Assembly: GCA_021397835.1 (NCBI GenBank)
Contig: JAJFZO010000853.1
Location: 52,501 to 116,500 of the forward strand
Source: Moringa oleifera
Taxonomy: Eukaryota > Streptophyta > Magnoliopsida > Brassicales > Moringaceae
Direction: 5' to 3'
Length of the DNA: 64,000 bases
A program made the position numbers and the translations under genes. Under the pieces are notes generated by a model that made no database searches, had not been told where the DNA came from, and saw only the letters and a program-made list of their open reading frames with translations. Positions within the stretch are counted from its first letter, which is position 1. Every line of letters begins with the position of its first letter. Positions 36,431 through 50,200 of the stretch are shown piece after piece.

Positions 36431-37740
36431 TAATGATCTGGGATGTACCCAGACAAACTCGACGGTGTTGGTGGCGAAGCTTATGATGATGCATGCTACG
36501 CGAGGGCCAAATCACTGAGGTGATTTTTAGTACGCGGAGTGCTTCGTCGCAGGCCCTCGAGGCGATGGATGTGGGGCTGCATCCCGACGCCCAGGCTTGC
36601 CTCGGCGGACTCGTTGCGCACTGCTATCGATGACACGATCGTCGGCCGTTAGCAATGAGTGAGCCACACGGCCATCCTGGGCAAGGCGTGACACCCCTGC
36701 TAGCAAGGCCTCATCAGTGGGAAAAACGTGGGAACCGTGATGAGAAAAATCGTGGGATAATGAGCTGGGATGTGCCTAGACAAACTCGACGGTGTGGGCG
36801 ACGAAGCTAATGATGACGCATGCTAAGCGAGGGCCAAATCGCTGGGGGGATTTTGAGCATGCGGAGTGCTTCGTCGCAGGCCCTCAAGGCGACGGATGCG
36901 AGGATGGATCACGTCACCCAAGCTTGTCTTGGCAGACTCGTTGCGCAGCACGATCGATGACACGATCGTCGGGCGTTACCAATGAGGGAGCCACACGGCC
37001 AGCCTGGGCAAGGCTTGACACCCCTGCTACGAAGGCCTCATCGGTAGGAAAAACGTGGGTAACGAAATGAGAAAAATCATGGGATAATGAGCTGGGATGT
37101 GGATAGACAAACTCGATGGTGTTGGTGGCGAAGCTAACGATGATGCATGCTACGCGAGGGCCAAATCGCTGGGGCGATTTTGAGCTTGCGGAGTGCTTCG
37201 TCACATGCCTTCCAGGCGACAGATGCGGCGCTAGATCCCGACGCCTAGGCTTGACTTGGCGGACTCGTTGCGCAGCATGATCGGCGACACAATCGTCAGC
37301 AGTTAGCAATAAGCGAGCCATATGGCCAGACTGGCCAAGGCGTGACGTACCTGCTGCCAATGGCTCATCGATGGGAAAAACGTGGGCAACGAAATGAGAA
37401 AAATCGTGGGATAATGAGCTGGGATGTGGCTACACAAGCTCGACGGTGTGGGCGGCGCAGCTAGTGATGATGCATGCTACGCGAGGGGCCAAATCGATGG
37501 GGTGATTTTGAGTATGTGGAGTGCTTCGTCGCAGGCCCTCGATGCGGCGGATGCAGGGCTGCATCCCGACGCCCAGGCTTGCCTAGGCGGACTCGTTGCG
37601 CACCACGATCGAAGACACAATCGTCGGCCGTTAGCAATTAGTGAGCCACACGGCCGGCCTGGGCAAGGCGTGACACCCCTGCTGCCAAGAGCTCATCGGT
37701 GGGAAAAACGTGGGCAACGAAATGAGAAAAATCGTGGGAT
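36431..37740. repeat. 4-unit segment, duplicated 6,540 bp downstream (copy 1)
   Basis: Four consecutive units match 42971-44279 at a constant offset of 6,540 bp, exactly 20 x 327. Shared private markers are gcgaagcttatgatgatgc, gatgacgcatgctaagcg, gatgcgaggatggatcacg, tgatcggcgacacaatcg and gactggccaaggcgtgacg. The first unit here is itself part of the 2,942-bp-offset duplication. Confidence 0.88.
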
Positions 37741-40700
37741 AATGAGCTGGGATGTGGATAGACAAACTCGACAGTGTTGGTGGCGAAGCTAACGATGATG
37801 GATGCTACGCGAGGGCCAAATCGCTGGGGTGATTTTGAGTATGCGGAGTGCTTCGTCGCAGGCCCTCGATGCGGCGGATGCGGGGCTGCATCCCGACGCC
37901 CAGGCTTGCCTGGGCGGACTCGTTGCGCACCACGATCGACGACACAATCGTCGGCCGTTAGCAATGAGTGGGCCACACGGCCAGCCTGGGCAAGGCGTGA
38001 CACCCCTGCTGCCAAGGGCTCATCGGTGGGAAAAACATGGGCAACGAAATGAGAAAAATCGTGGGATAATGAGCTGGGATGTGGATAGACAAACTTGACG
38101 GTGTTGGTGGCGAAGCTAACGATGATGCATGCTACACGACGGCCATATCGCTGGGGGGTTTTGAGCATGCCGAGTGCTTCGTCGCATGCCTTCCAAGTGA
38201 CGGATGCGGGGCTAGATCCCGACGCTCAGGCTTGCCTTGGCGGACTCGTTGCGCAGCGCGATCGACGACACGATCGTCAGCAGTTAGCATTGAGGGAGCT
38301 ATATGGCCAGCCTGGGCAAGGCGTGACACACCTGCTGCCAAGGGCTCATCGGTGGGAAAAACGCGGGCAACAAAATGAGAGAAATCATTGGATAATGAGC
38401 TGGGATGTGGCTACACAAGCTCGATGGTGTGGGCGGCGCAGCTAATGATGATGCATGCTACGCGAGGGGCCAAATCGCTGGGGTGATTTTGAGTATGCGG
38501 AGTGCTTCGTCGCAGGCCCTCGATGCAGCGAATGCGGGGCTGCATGCCGACGCCCAGGCTTGCCTAGGCAGACTCGTTGCGCGCCATGATCGACGATACA
38601 ATCGTCGGCCATTAGCAATGAGTGAGCCACACGGTCAGCCTAGGCAAGGCGTGACACCCCTGCTGCCAAGGCCTCATCGGTCGGAAAAACGTGGGCAACG
38701 AAAAGAGAAAAATCATGGGATAATGATCTGGGATGTGCCTAGACAAACTCGACGGTATTGGTGGCGAAGCTAACGATGGTGCATGCTACGCGACGGCTAA
38801 ATCGCTGGGGGGATTTTGAGCCTGCAGAGAGCTTCGTCGCATGCCTTCCAAGCGACGGATGCGGGGCTAGATCCCGACACCCAGGCTTGCCTTGGTGGAC
38901 TCGTTGCGCAGCGCGATCGACGACACGATCGTCAGCAGTTAGCATTGAGCGAGCCATATGGCCAGCCTGGGCAAGGTGTGACACACCTACGACCAAGGGC
39001 TCATCGGTGGGAAAACGTGGGCAACAAAATGAGAAAAATCGTGGGATAATGAGCTGTGATGTGGCTACACAAGCTCGACGGTGTGGGCGGCTCAGCTAAT
39101 GATCATGCATGCTACGCGAGGGCTAAATCGCTGGGGTGATTTTTAGTATGCGGAGTGCTTCGTCGTAGGCCTTCGAGGCGACGGAAGCGGGGCTAGATCC
39201 CGACGCCCAGGCTTGCCTTGGCGGACTCGTTGCGCACCACGATCGATGACACGATCGTCGGGCGTTAGCAATGATTGAGCACACGGCCAGCCTGGGCAAA
39301 GCGTGACACCCCTGCTGCCAAGGCCTCATCGGTGGGAAAAACGTGGGCAACGAAATGAGAAAAATCGTGGGATAATGAGCTGGGATGTGGATAGACAAAC
39401 TTGACGGTGCTGGTGGCGAAGCTAACGATGATGCATGCTACACGACGGCCAAATCGCTGGGGGGTTTTGAGCATGCCGAGTGCTTCGTCGCATGCCTTCC
39501 AAGTGACGGATGCGGGGCTAGATCCCGACGCCCAGGCTTGCCTTGGCGGACTCGTTGCGCAGCGCGATCGACGACACGATCGTCAGCAGTTAGCATTGAG
39601 CGAGCTATATGGCCAGCCTGGGCAAGGCGTGACACACCTGTTGCCAAGGGCTCATCGGTGGGAAAAACGCGGGCAACAAAATGAGAAAAATTGTGGGATA
39701 ATGAGCTGGGATGTGGCTACACAAGCTCGACGGTGTGGCGGCGCAGCTAATGATGATGCATGCTACACGAGGGCCAAATCGCTGGGGTGATTTTGAGTAT
39801 GCGGAGTGCTTCGTCGCAGGCCCTCGAGGAGACGGATGCGGGGCTGCATCCCGACGCCCAGGCTTGCCTCGGCGGACTCGTTGCGCAGCGCGATCGACGA
39901 CACGATCGTCAGCCGTTAGCATTGAGGGAGCTATATGGCCAGCCTGGGCAAGGCGTGACACACCTGCTGCCAAGGCTCATCGGTGGGAAAAACGCGGGCA
40001 ACAAAATGAGAAAAATCGTGGGATAATGAGCTGGGATGTGGCAACACAAGCTCGACGGTGTGGGCGGCGCAGCTAATGATGATGCATGCTACGCGAGGGG
40101 CCAAATCGCTGGGGTGATTTTGAGTATGCGGAGTGCTTCGTCGCAGGCCCTCGATGCGGCGGATGCGGGGCTGCATCCCGACGCCCAGGCTTGCCTGGGC
40201 GGACTCGTTGCGCACCACGATCGACGACACAATCGTCGGCCGTTAGCAATGAGTGGGCCACACGGCCAGCCTGGGCAAGGCGTGACACCCCTGCTGCCAA
40301 GGGCTCATCGGTGGGAAAAACATGGGCAACGAAATGAGAAAAATCGTGGGATAATGAGCTGGGATGTGGATAGACAAACTCGACGGTGTTGGTGGCGAAA
40401 CTAACGATGATGCATGCTACGCGAGGGCCAAATCGCTGGGGGGATTTTGAGCTTGCGGAGTGCTTCGTCGCATGCCTTCCAGGCGACAGATGCGGGGCTA
40501 GATCTCGACGCCCAGGCTTGCCTTGGCGGACTCGTTGCGCAGCGCGATCGACGACACGATCGTCAGCAGTTAGCATTGAGCGAGCTATATGGCCAGCCTG
40601 GGCAAGGCGTGACACACCTGCTGCCAAGGGCTCATCGGTGGGAAAAACGCGGGCAACAAAATGAGAGAAATCGTTGGATAATGAGCTGGGATGTGGCTAC

Positions 40701-42970
40701 ACAAGCTCGACGGTTTGGGCGGCGCAGCTAATGATGATGCATGCTACGCGAGGGGCCAAATCGCTGGGGTGATTTTGAGTATGCGGAGTGCTTCGTCGCA
40801 GGCCCTCGATGCGGCGGATGCGGGGCTGCATCCCGACGCCCAGGCTTGCCTAGGCGGACTCGTTGCGCACCACGATCGATGACACAATCGTCGGCCGTTA
40901 GCAATTAGGGAGCCACACGGCCAGCCTGGGCAAGGCGTGACACCCCTGCTGCCAAGAGCTCATCGGTGGGAAAAACGTGGGCAACGAAATGAGAAAAATC
41001 GTGGGATAATGAGCTGGGATGTGGATAGACAAACTCGACAGTGTTGGTGGCGAAGCTAACAATGATGCATGCTACACGACGGCCAAATCGCTGGGGGGAT
41101 TTTGAGCATGCGGAGTGCTTCGTTGCATGCCTTCCAAGCGACGGATGCGGGGCTAGATCCCGACGCCCAAGCTTGCCTTGGCGGACTCGTTGCGCAGCGC
41201 GGTCGACGACACGATCGTCGGCAGTTAGCAATGAGCGAGCCATATGGCCAGCCTGGGCAAGGCGTGACACACCTGCTGCCAAGGGCTCATCGGTGGGAAA
41301 AACGTGGGCATCGAAATGAGAGAAATCGTGGGATAATGAGCTTGGATGTGGCTACACAAGCTCGACGGTGTGGGCGGCGCAGCTAATGATGATGCATGCT
41401 ACGCGAGGGGCCAAATCGCTGGGGTGATTTTGAGTATGCGGAGTGCTTCGTCGCAGGCCCTCGATGCGGCGGATGCGGGGCTGCATCCTGACGCCCAGGC
41501 TTGCCTAGGCGGACTCGTTGCGCACCACGATCGACGATACAATCGTCGGCAGTTAGCAATGAGAGAGCCATATGGCCAGCCTGGGCAAGGCGTGACACAC
41601 CTGCTGCCAAGGGCTCATCGGTGGGAAAAACGTGGGCAACAAAATGAGAAAAATCGTGGAATAATGAGCTGGGATGTGGCTACACAAGCTCGACGGTGTG
41701 AGCGGCGCAGCTAATGATGATGCATGCTACACGAGGGCCAAATCGCTAGGGTGATTTTTAGTATGCGGAGTGCTTCATCCCAGGCCCTCGAGGAGACGGA
41801 TGCGGGGCTGCATCCCGACGCCCAGGCTTGCCTCGACGGACTCGTTGCGCACCGCGATCGATGACACGATCGTCGACCGTGAGCAATGAATGAGCCACAC
41901 GGCCAGCCTGGGCAAGGCATGACACCCCTGCTGCCAAGGCCTCATCGGTGGGAAAAACATGGGCAACGAAATGAGAAAAATCGTCGGATAATGAGCTGGG
42001 ATGTGCCTAGACAAACTCGATGGTGTGGGCGACGAAGCTAATGATGATACATGCCACGCGAGGGCCAAATCGCTGGGGGGATTTTGAGCATGTCGAGTGC
42101 TTCGTCGCAGGCCTTCGGGGCGACGGATGCGAGGCTGGATCCCGACGCCCAAGCTTGCCTTGGCGGACTCGTTGCGCAGCGCGATCGACGACACAATCAT
42201 CGGGCGTTACCAATGACGGAGCCACACGGCCAGCCTGGGCAAGGTGTGACACCCCTGCTGCCAAGGGCTCATCGGTGGGAAAAACGTGGACAACGAAATA
42301 AGAAAAATCGTGGGATAATGAGCTGGGATGTGGCTAGACAAACTCGACGGGGTTAGTGGCGAAGCTAACGATGATGCATGCTACGCGACGGCCAAATCGT
42401 TGGGGGGATTTTGAGCATGCAGAGAGCTTCGTCGCATGCCTTCCAGGAGACGAATGCGGGGCTAGATCCCGATGCCCAGGCTTGCCTTGGCGGACTCGTT
42501 GTGCAGCGCGATCGACGACACGATCGTCAGCAATTAGCATTGAGGGAGCTATATGGCCAGCCTGGGCAAGGCGTGACACACCTGCTGCCAAGGGCTCATC
42601 GGTGGGAAAAACGCGGGCAACAAAATGAGAAAAATCGTGGGATAATGAGCTGGGATGTGGCTACACAAGCTCGACGGTGTGGGCGGCGCAGCTAATGATG
42701 ATGCATGCTACGCGAGGGGCCAAATCGCTGGGGTGATTTTGAGTATGCGGAGTGCTTCGTCGCAGGCCCTCGATGTGGCGGATGCAGGGCTGCATCCCGA
42801 CGCCCAAGCTTGCCTAGGCGGACTCGTTGCGCACCACGATCGACGACACAATCGTCGACCGTTAGCAATGAGTGAGCCACACGGCCAGCCTGGGCAAGGC
42901 GTGACACCCCTGCTGCCAAGGGCTCATCGGTGGGAAAAACATGGGCAACGAAATGAGAAAAATCGTGGGA
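37741..42970. repeat. 327-bp array, mixed monomers resembling nearby 4-unit types
   Basis: Sixteen units of the types later organised into the 4-unit repeat appear in irregular order. The segment 38400-39000 resembles 27285-27900 (private variants tcgatgcagcgaatg and ctcatcggtcgg). The segment near 38990-39130 resembles 25580-25720 (ctacgaccaagggctc, gcggctcagc). Two segments near 37600 and 40890 share caattag and ccaagagctcatc. The unit at 39711 has lost one G in the gtgtgggcgg landmark. No gene is seen. Confidence 0.75.
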
Positions 42971-44279
42971 TAATGATCTGGGATGTGCCTAGACAAACTC
43001 GACGGTGTTGGTGGCGAAGCTTATGATGATGCATGCTACGCGAGGGCCAAATCACTGAGCTGATTTTTAGTACGCGAAGTGCTTCGTCGCAGGCCCTCGA
43101 TGCGATGGATGCGGGGCTGCATCCCGACGCCCAGGCTTGCCTCGACGGACTCGTTGCGCACCGCTATCGATGACACGATCGTCGGCCGTTAGCAATGACT
43201 GAGCCACACGGCCATCCTGGGCAAGTTGTGACACCCCTACTGGCAAGGCCTCATCGGTGGGAAAAACGTGGGAACCGAGATGAGAAAAATCGTGGGATAA
43301 TGAGCTGGGATGTTCCTAGACAAACTCGACGGTGTGGGCGACGAAGCTAATGATGACGCATGCTAAGCGAGGGCCAAATCGCTGGGGGGATTTTGAGCAT
43401 GCGGAGTGCTTCGTCGCAGGCCCTCAAGGCGACGGATGCGAGGATGGATCACGTCACCCAAGCTTGTCTTGGCGGACTCGTTGCGCAGCGCGATCGATGA
43501 CATGATCGTCGGGCGTTACCAATGAGGGAGCCACACGGCCAGCCTGGGCAAGGCTTGACACCCCTGCTACGAAGGCCTCATCGGTAGGAGAAACGTGGGC
43601 AACGAAATGAGAAAAATCATGGGATAATGAGCTGGGATGTGGATAGACAAACTCGATGGTGTTGGTGGCGAAGCTAACGATGATGCATGCTACGCGAGGG
43701 CCAAATCGCTGGGGGGATTTTGAGCTTGCGGAGTGCTTCGTCATATGCCTTCCAGGCGACAGATGCGGGGCTAGATCCCAACGCCTAGGCTTGACTTGGC
43801 GGACTCGTTGCGCAGCATGATCGGCGACACAATCGTCAGCAGTTAGCAATGAGCGAGCCATATGGCCAGACTGGCCAAGGCGTGACGTACCTGCTGCCAA
43901 TGGCTTATCGATGGGAAAAACGTGGGCAACGAAATGAGAAAAATCGTGGGATAATGAGTTGGGATGTGGCTACACAAGCTCGACGGTGTGGGCGGCGCAG
44001 CTAATGATGATGCATGCTACGCGAGGGGCCAAATCGCTGTGGTGATTTTGAGTATGCGGAGTGCTTCGTCGCAGGCCCTCGATGTGGCGGATGCAGGGCT
44101 GCATCCCGACGCCCAAGCTTGCCTGGGCGGACTCGTTGCGCACCACGATCGACGACACAATCGTCGGCCGTTAGCAATGAGTGAGCCACACGGCCAGCCT
44201 GGGCAAGGCGTGACACCCCTGCTGCCAAGGGCTCATCGGTGGGACAAACGTGGGCGACGAAATGAGAAAAATCGTGGGA
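42971..44279. repeat. 4-unit segment, duplicated from 36431-37740 (copy 2)
   Basis: This is the partner of 36431-37740 at an offset of 6,540 bp, with the same private markers and scattered substitutions. The two copies part at about 44280, where this one enters the 4-unit higher-order block and the other enters a gatgatggatgc monomer. Confidence 0.88.
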
Positions 44280-47200
44280 TAATGAGCTGGGATGTGGATA
44301 GACAAACTTGACGGTGTTGGTGGCGAAGCTAACGATGATGCATGCTACACGACGGCCATATCGCTGGGGGGTTTTGAGCATGCCGAGTGCTTCGTCGCAT
44401 GCCTTCCAAGTGACGGATGCGGGGCTAGATCCCGACGCCCAGGCTTGCCTTGGCGGACTCGTTGTGCAGCGCGATCGACGACACGATCGTCAGCAATTAG
44501 CATTGAGGGAGCTATATGGCCAGCCTGGGCAAGGCGTGACACACCTGCTGCCAAGGGCTCATCGGTGGGAAAAACGTGGGCAACGAAATGAGAAAAATCG
44601 TGGGATAATGAGCTGGGATGTGGCTACACAAGCTCGACGGTGTGGGCGGCGCAGCTAATGATGATGCATGCTACGCGATGGGCCAAATCGCTGGGGTGAT
44701 TTTGAGTATGCGGAGTGCTTCGTCGCAGGCCCTCGATTGTGTGGCGGATGCGGGCTGCATCCCGACGCCGAGCTTGCAGGCGCGACTCGTTTGCGCACCC
44801 CGATCGACGACACAATCGGCGACCGTTACAATGAGTGAGCCACACGCCAGCCTGGGCAAGGCGTGACACCCCTGCTGCCAAGGGCTCATCGGTGGGAAAA
44901 ACATGGGCAACGAAATGAGAAAAATCGTGGGATAATGAGCTGGGATGTGGATAGACAAACTCGACAGTGTTGGTGGCGAAGCTAACGATGATGGATGCTA
45001 CGTGAGGGCCAAATCGCTGGGGTGATTTTGAGTATGCGGAGTGCTTCGTCGCAGGCCCTCGATGCGGCGGATGCGAGGCTGCATCCCGACGCCCAAGCTT
45101 GCCTGGGCGGACTCGTTGCGCTCCACGATCGACGACACAATCGTCGGCCGTTAGCAATGAGTGAGCCACACGGCCAGCCTGGGCAAGGCGTGACACCCCT
45201 GCTGCCAAGGGCTCATCGGTGGGACAAACGTGGGCAACGAAATGAGAAAAATCGTGGGATAATGAGCTGGATTGGATAGACAAAACTTGACGGTGTTGGT
45301 TGCGAAGCTAACGATGATGAATGCTACACGCGGCCATATCTCTGGGGGGTTTTGAGCATGCCGAGTGCTTCGTCGCATGCCTTCCAAGTGACGGATGCGG
45401 GGCTAGATCCCGACGCCCAGGCTTGCCTTGGCGGACTCGTTGCGCAGCGCGATCGACGACACGATCGTCAGCAGTTAGCATTGAGGGAGCTATCTGGCCA
45501 GCCTGGGCAAGGCGTGACACACCTGCTGCCAAGGGCTCATCAGTGGGAAAAACGCGAGCAACAAAATGAGAAAAATCGTGGGATAATGAGCTGGGATGTG
45601 CTAACAGCTCGACGGGTGGGCGGCGGCAGCTAATGATGATGCATGCGACAGCGAGGGGCCAAATCGACTGGGGTGATTTTGAGTATGCGACAGTGCTTCG
45701 TCGCAGGCCCTCGATGTGGCGGATGCAGGGCTGCATTCCCGACGCCCAGGCTTGCCTCGGCGGACTCGTTGCGCACCACGATCGACGACACAATCGTCGG
45801 CCGTTAGCAAAGAGTGAGCCACACGGCCAGCCTGGGCAAGGCGTGACACCCCTGCTGCCAAGGGCTCATCGGTGGGAAAAACATGGGCAACGAAATGAGA
45901 AAAATCGTGGGATAATGAGCTGGGATGTGGATAGACAAACTCGACGGTGTTGGTGGCGAAACTAACGATGATGCATGCTACGCGAGGGCCAAATCGCTGG
46001 GGGGATTTTGAGCTTGCGGAGTGCTTCGTCGCATGCCTTCCAGGCGACAGATGCGGGGCTAGATCTCGACGCCCAGGCTTGCCTTGGCGGACTCGTTGCG
46101 CAACGCGATCGACGACACGATTGTCAGTAGTTAGCATTGAGCGAGCTATATGGCCAGCCTGGGCAAGGCGTGACACACCTGCTGCCAAGGGCTCATCGGT
46201 GGGAAAAACGTGGGCAACGAAATGAGAAAAATCGTGGGATAATGAGCTTGGATGTGGCTAGACAAGCTCGACGGTGTGGGCGGCGCAGCTAATGATGATG
46301 CATGCTACGCGAGGGGCCAAATCGCTGGGGTGATTTTGAGTATGCGGAGTGCTTCGTCGCAGGCCCTCGATGTGGCGGATGCAGGGCTGCATCCCGACGC
46401 CCAAGCTTGCCTAGGCGGACTCGTTGCGCACCACGATCGACGACACAATCGTCGGCCGCTAGCAATGAGTGAGCCACACGGCCAGCCTGGGCAAGGCGTG
46501 ACACCCCTGCTGCCAAGGGCTCATCGGTGGGACAAACGTGGGCAACGAAATGAGAAAAATCGTGGGATAATGAGCTGGGATGTGGATAGACAAACTTGAC
46601 GGTGTTGGTGGCGAAGCTAACGATGATGCATGCTACACGACGGCCATATCGCTGGGGGGTTTTGAGCATGCCGAGTGCTTCGTCGCATGCCTTCCAAGTG
46701 ACGGATGCGGGGCTAGATCCCGACGCCCAGGCTTGCCTTGGCGGACTCGTTGCGCAGCGCGATCGACGACACAATCGTCAGCAATTAACATTGAGGGAGC
46801 TATATGGCCAGCCTGGGCAAGGCATGACACACCTGCTGCCAAGGGCTCATCGGTGGGAAAAACGCGGGCAACAAAATGAGAAAAATCGTGGGATAATGAG
46901 CTAGGATGTGGCTACACAAGCTCGACGGTGTGGGCGGCGCAGCTAATGATGATGCATGCTACGCGAGGGGCCAAATCGCTGGGGTGATTTTGAGTATGCG
47001 GAGTGCTTCGTCGCAGGCCCTCGATGCGGCGGATGCGGGGCTGCATCCCGACGCCCAGGCTTGCCTAGGCGGACTCGTTGCGCACCACGATCGACGACAC
47101 AATCGTCGGCCGTTAGCATGAATGTGAGCCACACGGCAGCCTGGGCAGGCGTGACCCCTGCTGCCAAGGGCTTATCGGTGGGAAAAACATGGGCAACGAA

Positions 47201-50200
47201 ATAAGAAAAATCGTGGGATAATGAGCTGGGATGTGGATAGACAAACTCGACAGTGTTGGTGGCGAAGCTAACGATGATGCATGCTACGCGAGGGCCAAAT
47301 CACTGGGGGGATTTTGAGCTTGCGGAGTGCTTCGTCGCATGCCTTCCAGGCGACAGATGCGGGGCTAGATCTCGACGCCCAGGCTTGCCTTGGCGGACTC
47401 GTTGCGCAGCGCGATCGACGACACGATCGTCAGCAGTTAGCATTGAGCGAGCTATATGGCCAGCCTGGGCAAGGCGTGACACACCTGCTGCCAAGGGCTC
47501 ATCGGTGGGAAAAACGTGGGCAACGAAATGAGAAAAATCGTGGGATAATGATCTTGGATGTGGCTACACAAGCTCGACGGTGTGGGCGGCGCAGCTAATG
47601 ATGATGCATGTTACGCGAGTGGCCAAATCGCTGGGGTGATTTTGAGTATGCGGAGTGCTTCGTCACAGGCCCACGATGCGGTGGATGCGGGGCTGCATCC
47701 CGACGCCCAGGCTTGCCTAGGCAGACTAGTTGCGCACCACGATCGACGACACAATCATCGGCCGTTAGTAATGAGTGAGCCACACGGCCAGCCTGGGTAA
47801 GGCGTGACACCCCTGCTGCCAAGGCCTCATCGGTGGGAAAAACGTGGGCAACGAAATGAGAAAAATCGTGGGATAATGAGCTGGGATGTGGATAGACAAA
47901 CTTGACGGTGTTGGTGGCGAAGCTAACGATGATGCATGCTACACGATGGCCAAATCGCTGGGGGGTTTTGAACATGCCGAGTGCTTCGTCGCATGTCTTC
48001 CAAGTGACGGATGCGGGGCTAGATCCCGGCGCCCAGGCTTGCCTTGGCGGACTCGTTGCGCAGCGCGATCGACGACACGATCGTCAGCAGTTAGCATTGA
48101 GCGAGCTATATGGCCAGCCTGGGCAAGGCGTGACACACCTGCTGCCAAGGGCTCATCGGTGGGAAAAACGCGGGCAACAAAATGAGAAAAATCATGGGAT
48201 AATGAGCTGGGATGTGGCTACACAAGCTCGACGGTGTGGGCGGCGCAGCTAATGATGATGCATGCTACGCGAGGGGCCAAATCGCTGGGAGTGATTTTGA
48301 GTAATGCGGAGGGTTTCGTCGCAGGCCCTGATGTGGCGGATGCAGGGCTGCATCCCGGACGGCCCAAGCTTGCCTAGGCGGGACTCGTTGCGCACCACGA
48401 GCGACGACAACATCGTGGCCGTTAGCAATGAGTGAGCCACACGGCCAGCCCTGGGCAGGCGTGACACCCTTGCTGCCAAGGGGATCATCGGTGGGACCAA
48501 AACATGGCAACGAAATGAGAAAAATCGGAGGATAATGAGCGGGATAGTGGATAGACAAACTGACGGTGTTGGTGGCGAAGCTAACGATGATGCATGCTAC
48601 ATTGCGAGGCCAAATAGTGGGGGGAATTTTGAGCTTGCGGAGTAGTCGAGTGCTTCGTCGCATGCATTCCAGGCGACAGAGGCGGGGCCTAGATCTTGAC
48701 GCCCCAGGCTTGCCTAGGCGGACTCGTTGCGCACCGCGATCGACGACACGATCGTCAGCAGTTAGCATTGAGCGAGCTATATGGCCAGCCTGGGCAAGGC
48801 GTGACACACCTGCTGCCAAGGGCTCATCGGTGGGAAAAACGCGGGCAACAAAATGAGAGAAATCGTTGGATAATGAGCTGGGATGTGGCTACACAAGCTC
48901 GACGGTTTGGGCGGCGCAGCTAATGATGATGCATGCTACGCGAGGGGCCAAATCGCTGGGGGGATTTTGAGTATGCGGAGTGCTTCGTCGCAGGCCCTCA
49001 ATGCGGCGGATGCGGGGCTGCATCCCGACGCCCAGGCTTGCCTAGGCGGACTCGTTGCGCACCACGATCGACGACACAATCGTCGGCCGTTAGCAATGAG
49101 TGAGCCACACGGCCAGCCTGGGCAAGGCGTGACACCCCTGCTGCCAAGGGCTCATCGGTGGGAAAAACGTGGGCAACGAAATGAGAAAAATCGTGGGATA
49201 ATGAGCTGGGATGTGGATAGACAAACTTGACGGTGTTGGTGGCGAAGCTAACGATGATGCATGCTACACGACGGCCAAATCGCTGGGGGGTTTTGAACAT
49301 GCCGAGTGCTTCGTCGCATGTCTTCCAAGTGACGGATGCGGGGCTAGATCCCGGCGCCCAGGCTTGCCTTGGCGGACTCGTTGCGCAGCGCGATCGACGA
49401 CACGATCGTCAGCAGTTAGCATTGAGCGAGCTATATGGCCAGCCTGGGCAAGGCGTGACACACCTGCTGCCAAGGGCTCATCGGTGGGAAAAACGCGGGC
49501 AACAAAATGAGAAAAATCGTGGGATAATGAGCTGGGATGTGGCTACACAAGCTCGACGGTGTGGGCGGCGCAGCTAATGATGATGCATGCTACGCGAGGG
49601 GCCAAATCGCTGGGGTGATTTTGAGTATGCGGAGTGCTTCGTCGCAGGCCCTCGATGTGGCGGATGCAGGGCTGCATCCTGACGCCCAAGCTTGCCTAGG
49701 CGGACTCGTTGCGCACCACGATCGACGACACAATCGTCGGCCGTTAGCAATGAGTGAGCCACACGGCCAGCCTGGGCAAGGCGTGACACCCTTGCTGCCA
49801 AGGGCTCATCGGTGGGAAAAACATGGGCAACGAAATGAGAAAAATCGTGGGATAATGAGCTGGGATGTGGATAGACAAACTCGACGGTGTTGGTGGCGAA
49901 GCTAACGATGATGCATGCTACGCGAGGGCCAAATCGCTGGGGGGATTTTGAGCTTGCGGAGTGCTTCGTCGCATGCCTTCCAGGCGACAGATGCGGGGCT
50001 AGATCTCGACGCCCAGGCTTGCCTTGGCAGACTCGTTGCGCAGCGCGATCGACGACACGATCGTCAGCAGTTAGCATTGAGCGAGCTATATGGCCAGCCT
50101 GGGCAAGGCGTGACACACCTGCTGCCAAGGGCTCATCGGTGGGAAAAATGCGGGCAACAAAATGAGAGAAATCGTGGGATAATGAGCTGGGATGTGGCTA

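Noticed and set aside
45255..45760. Old, decayed units inside the 4-unit block
   Set aside because: The differences are mostly single-base indels rather than substitutions, and surrounding private variants match clean copies elsewhere. Consensus error is more likely than age.
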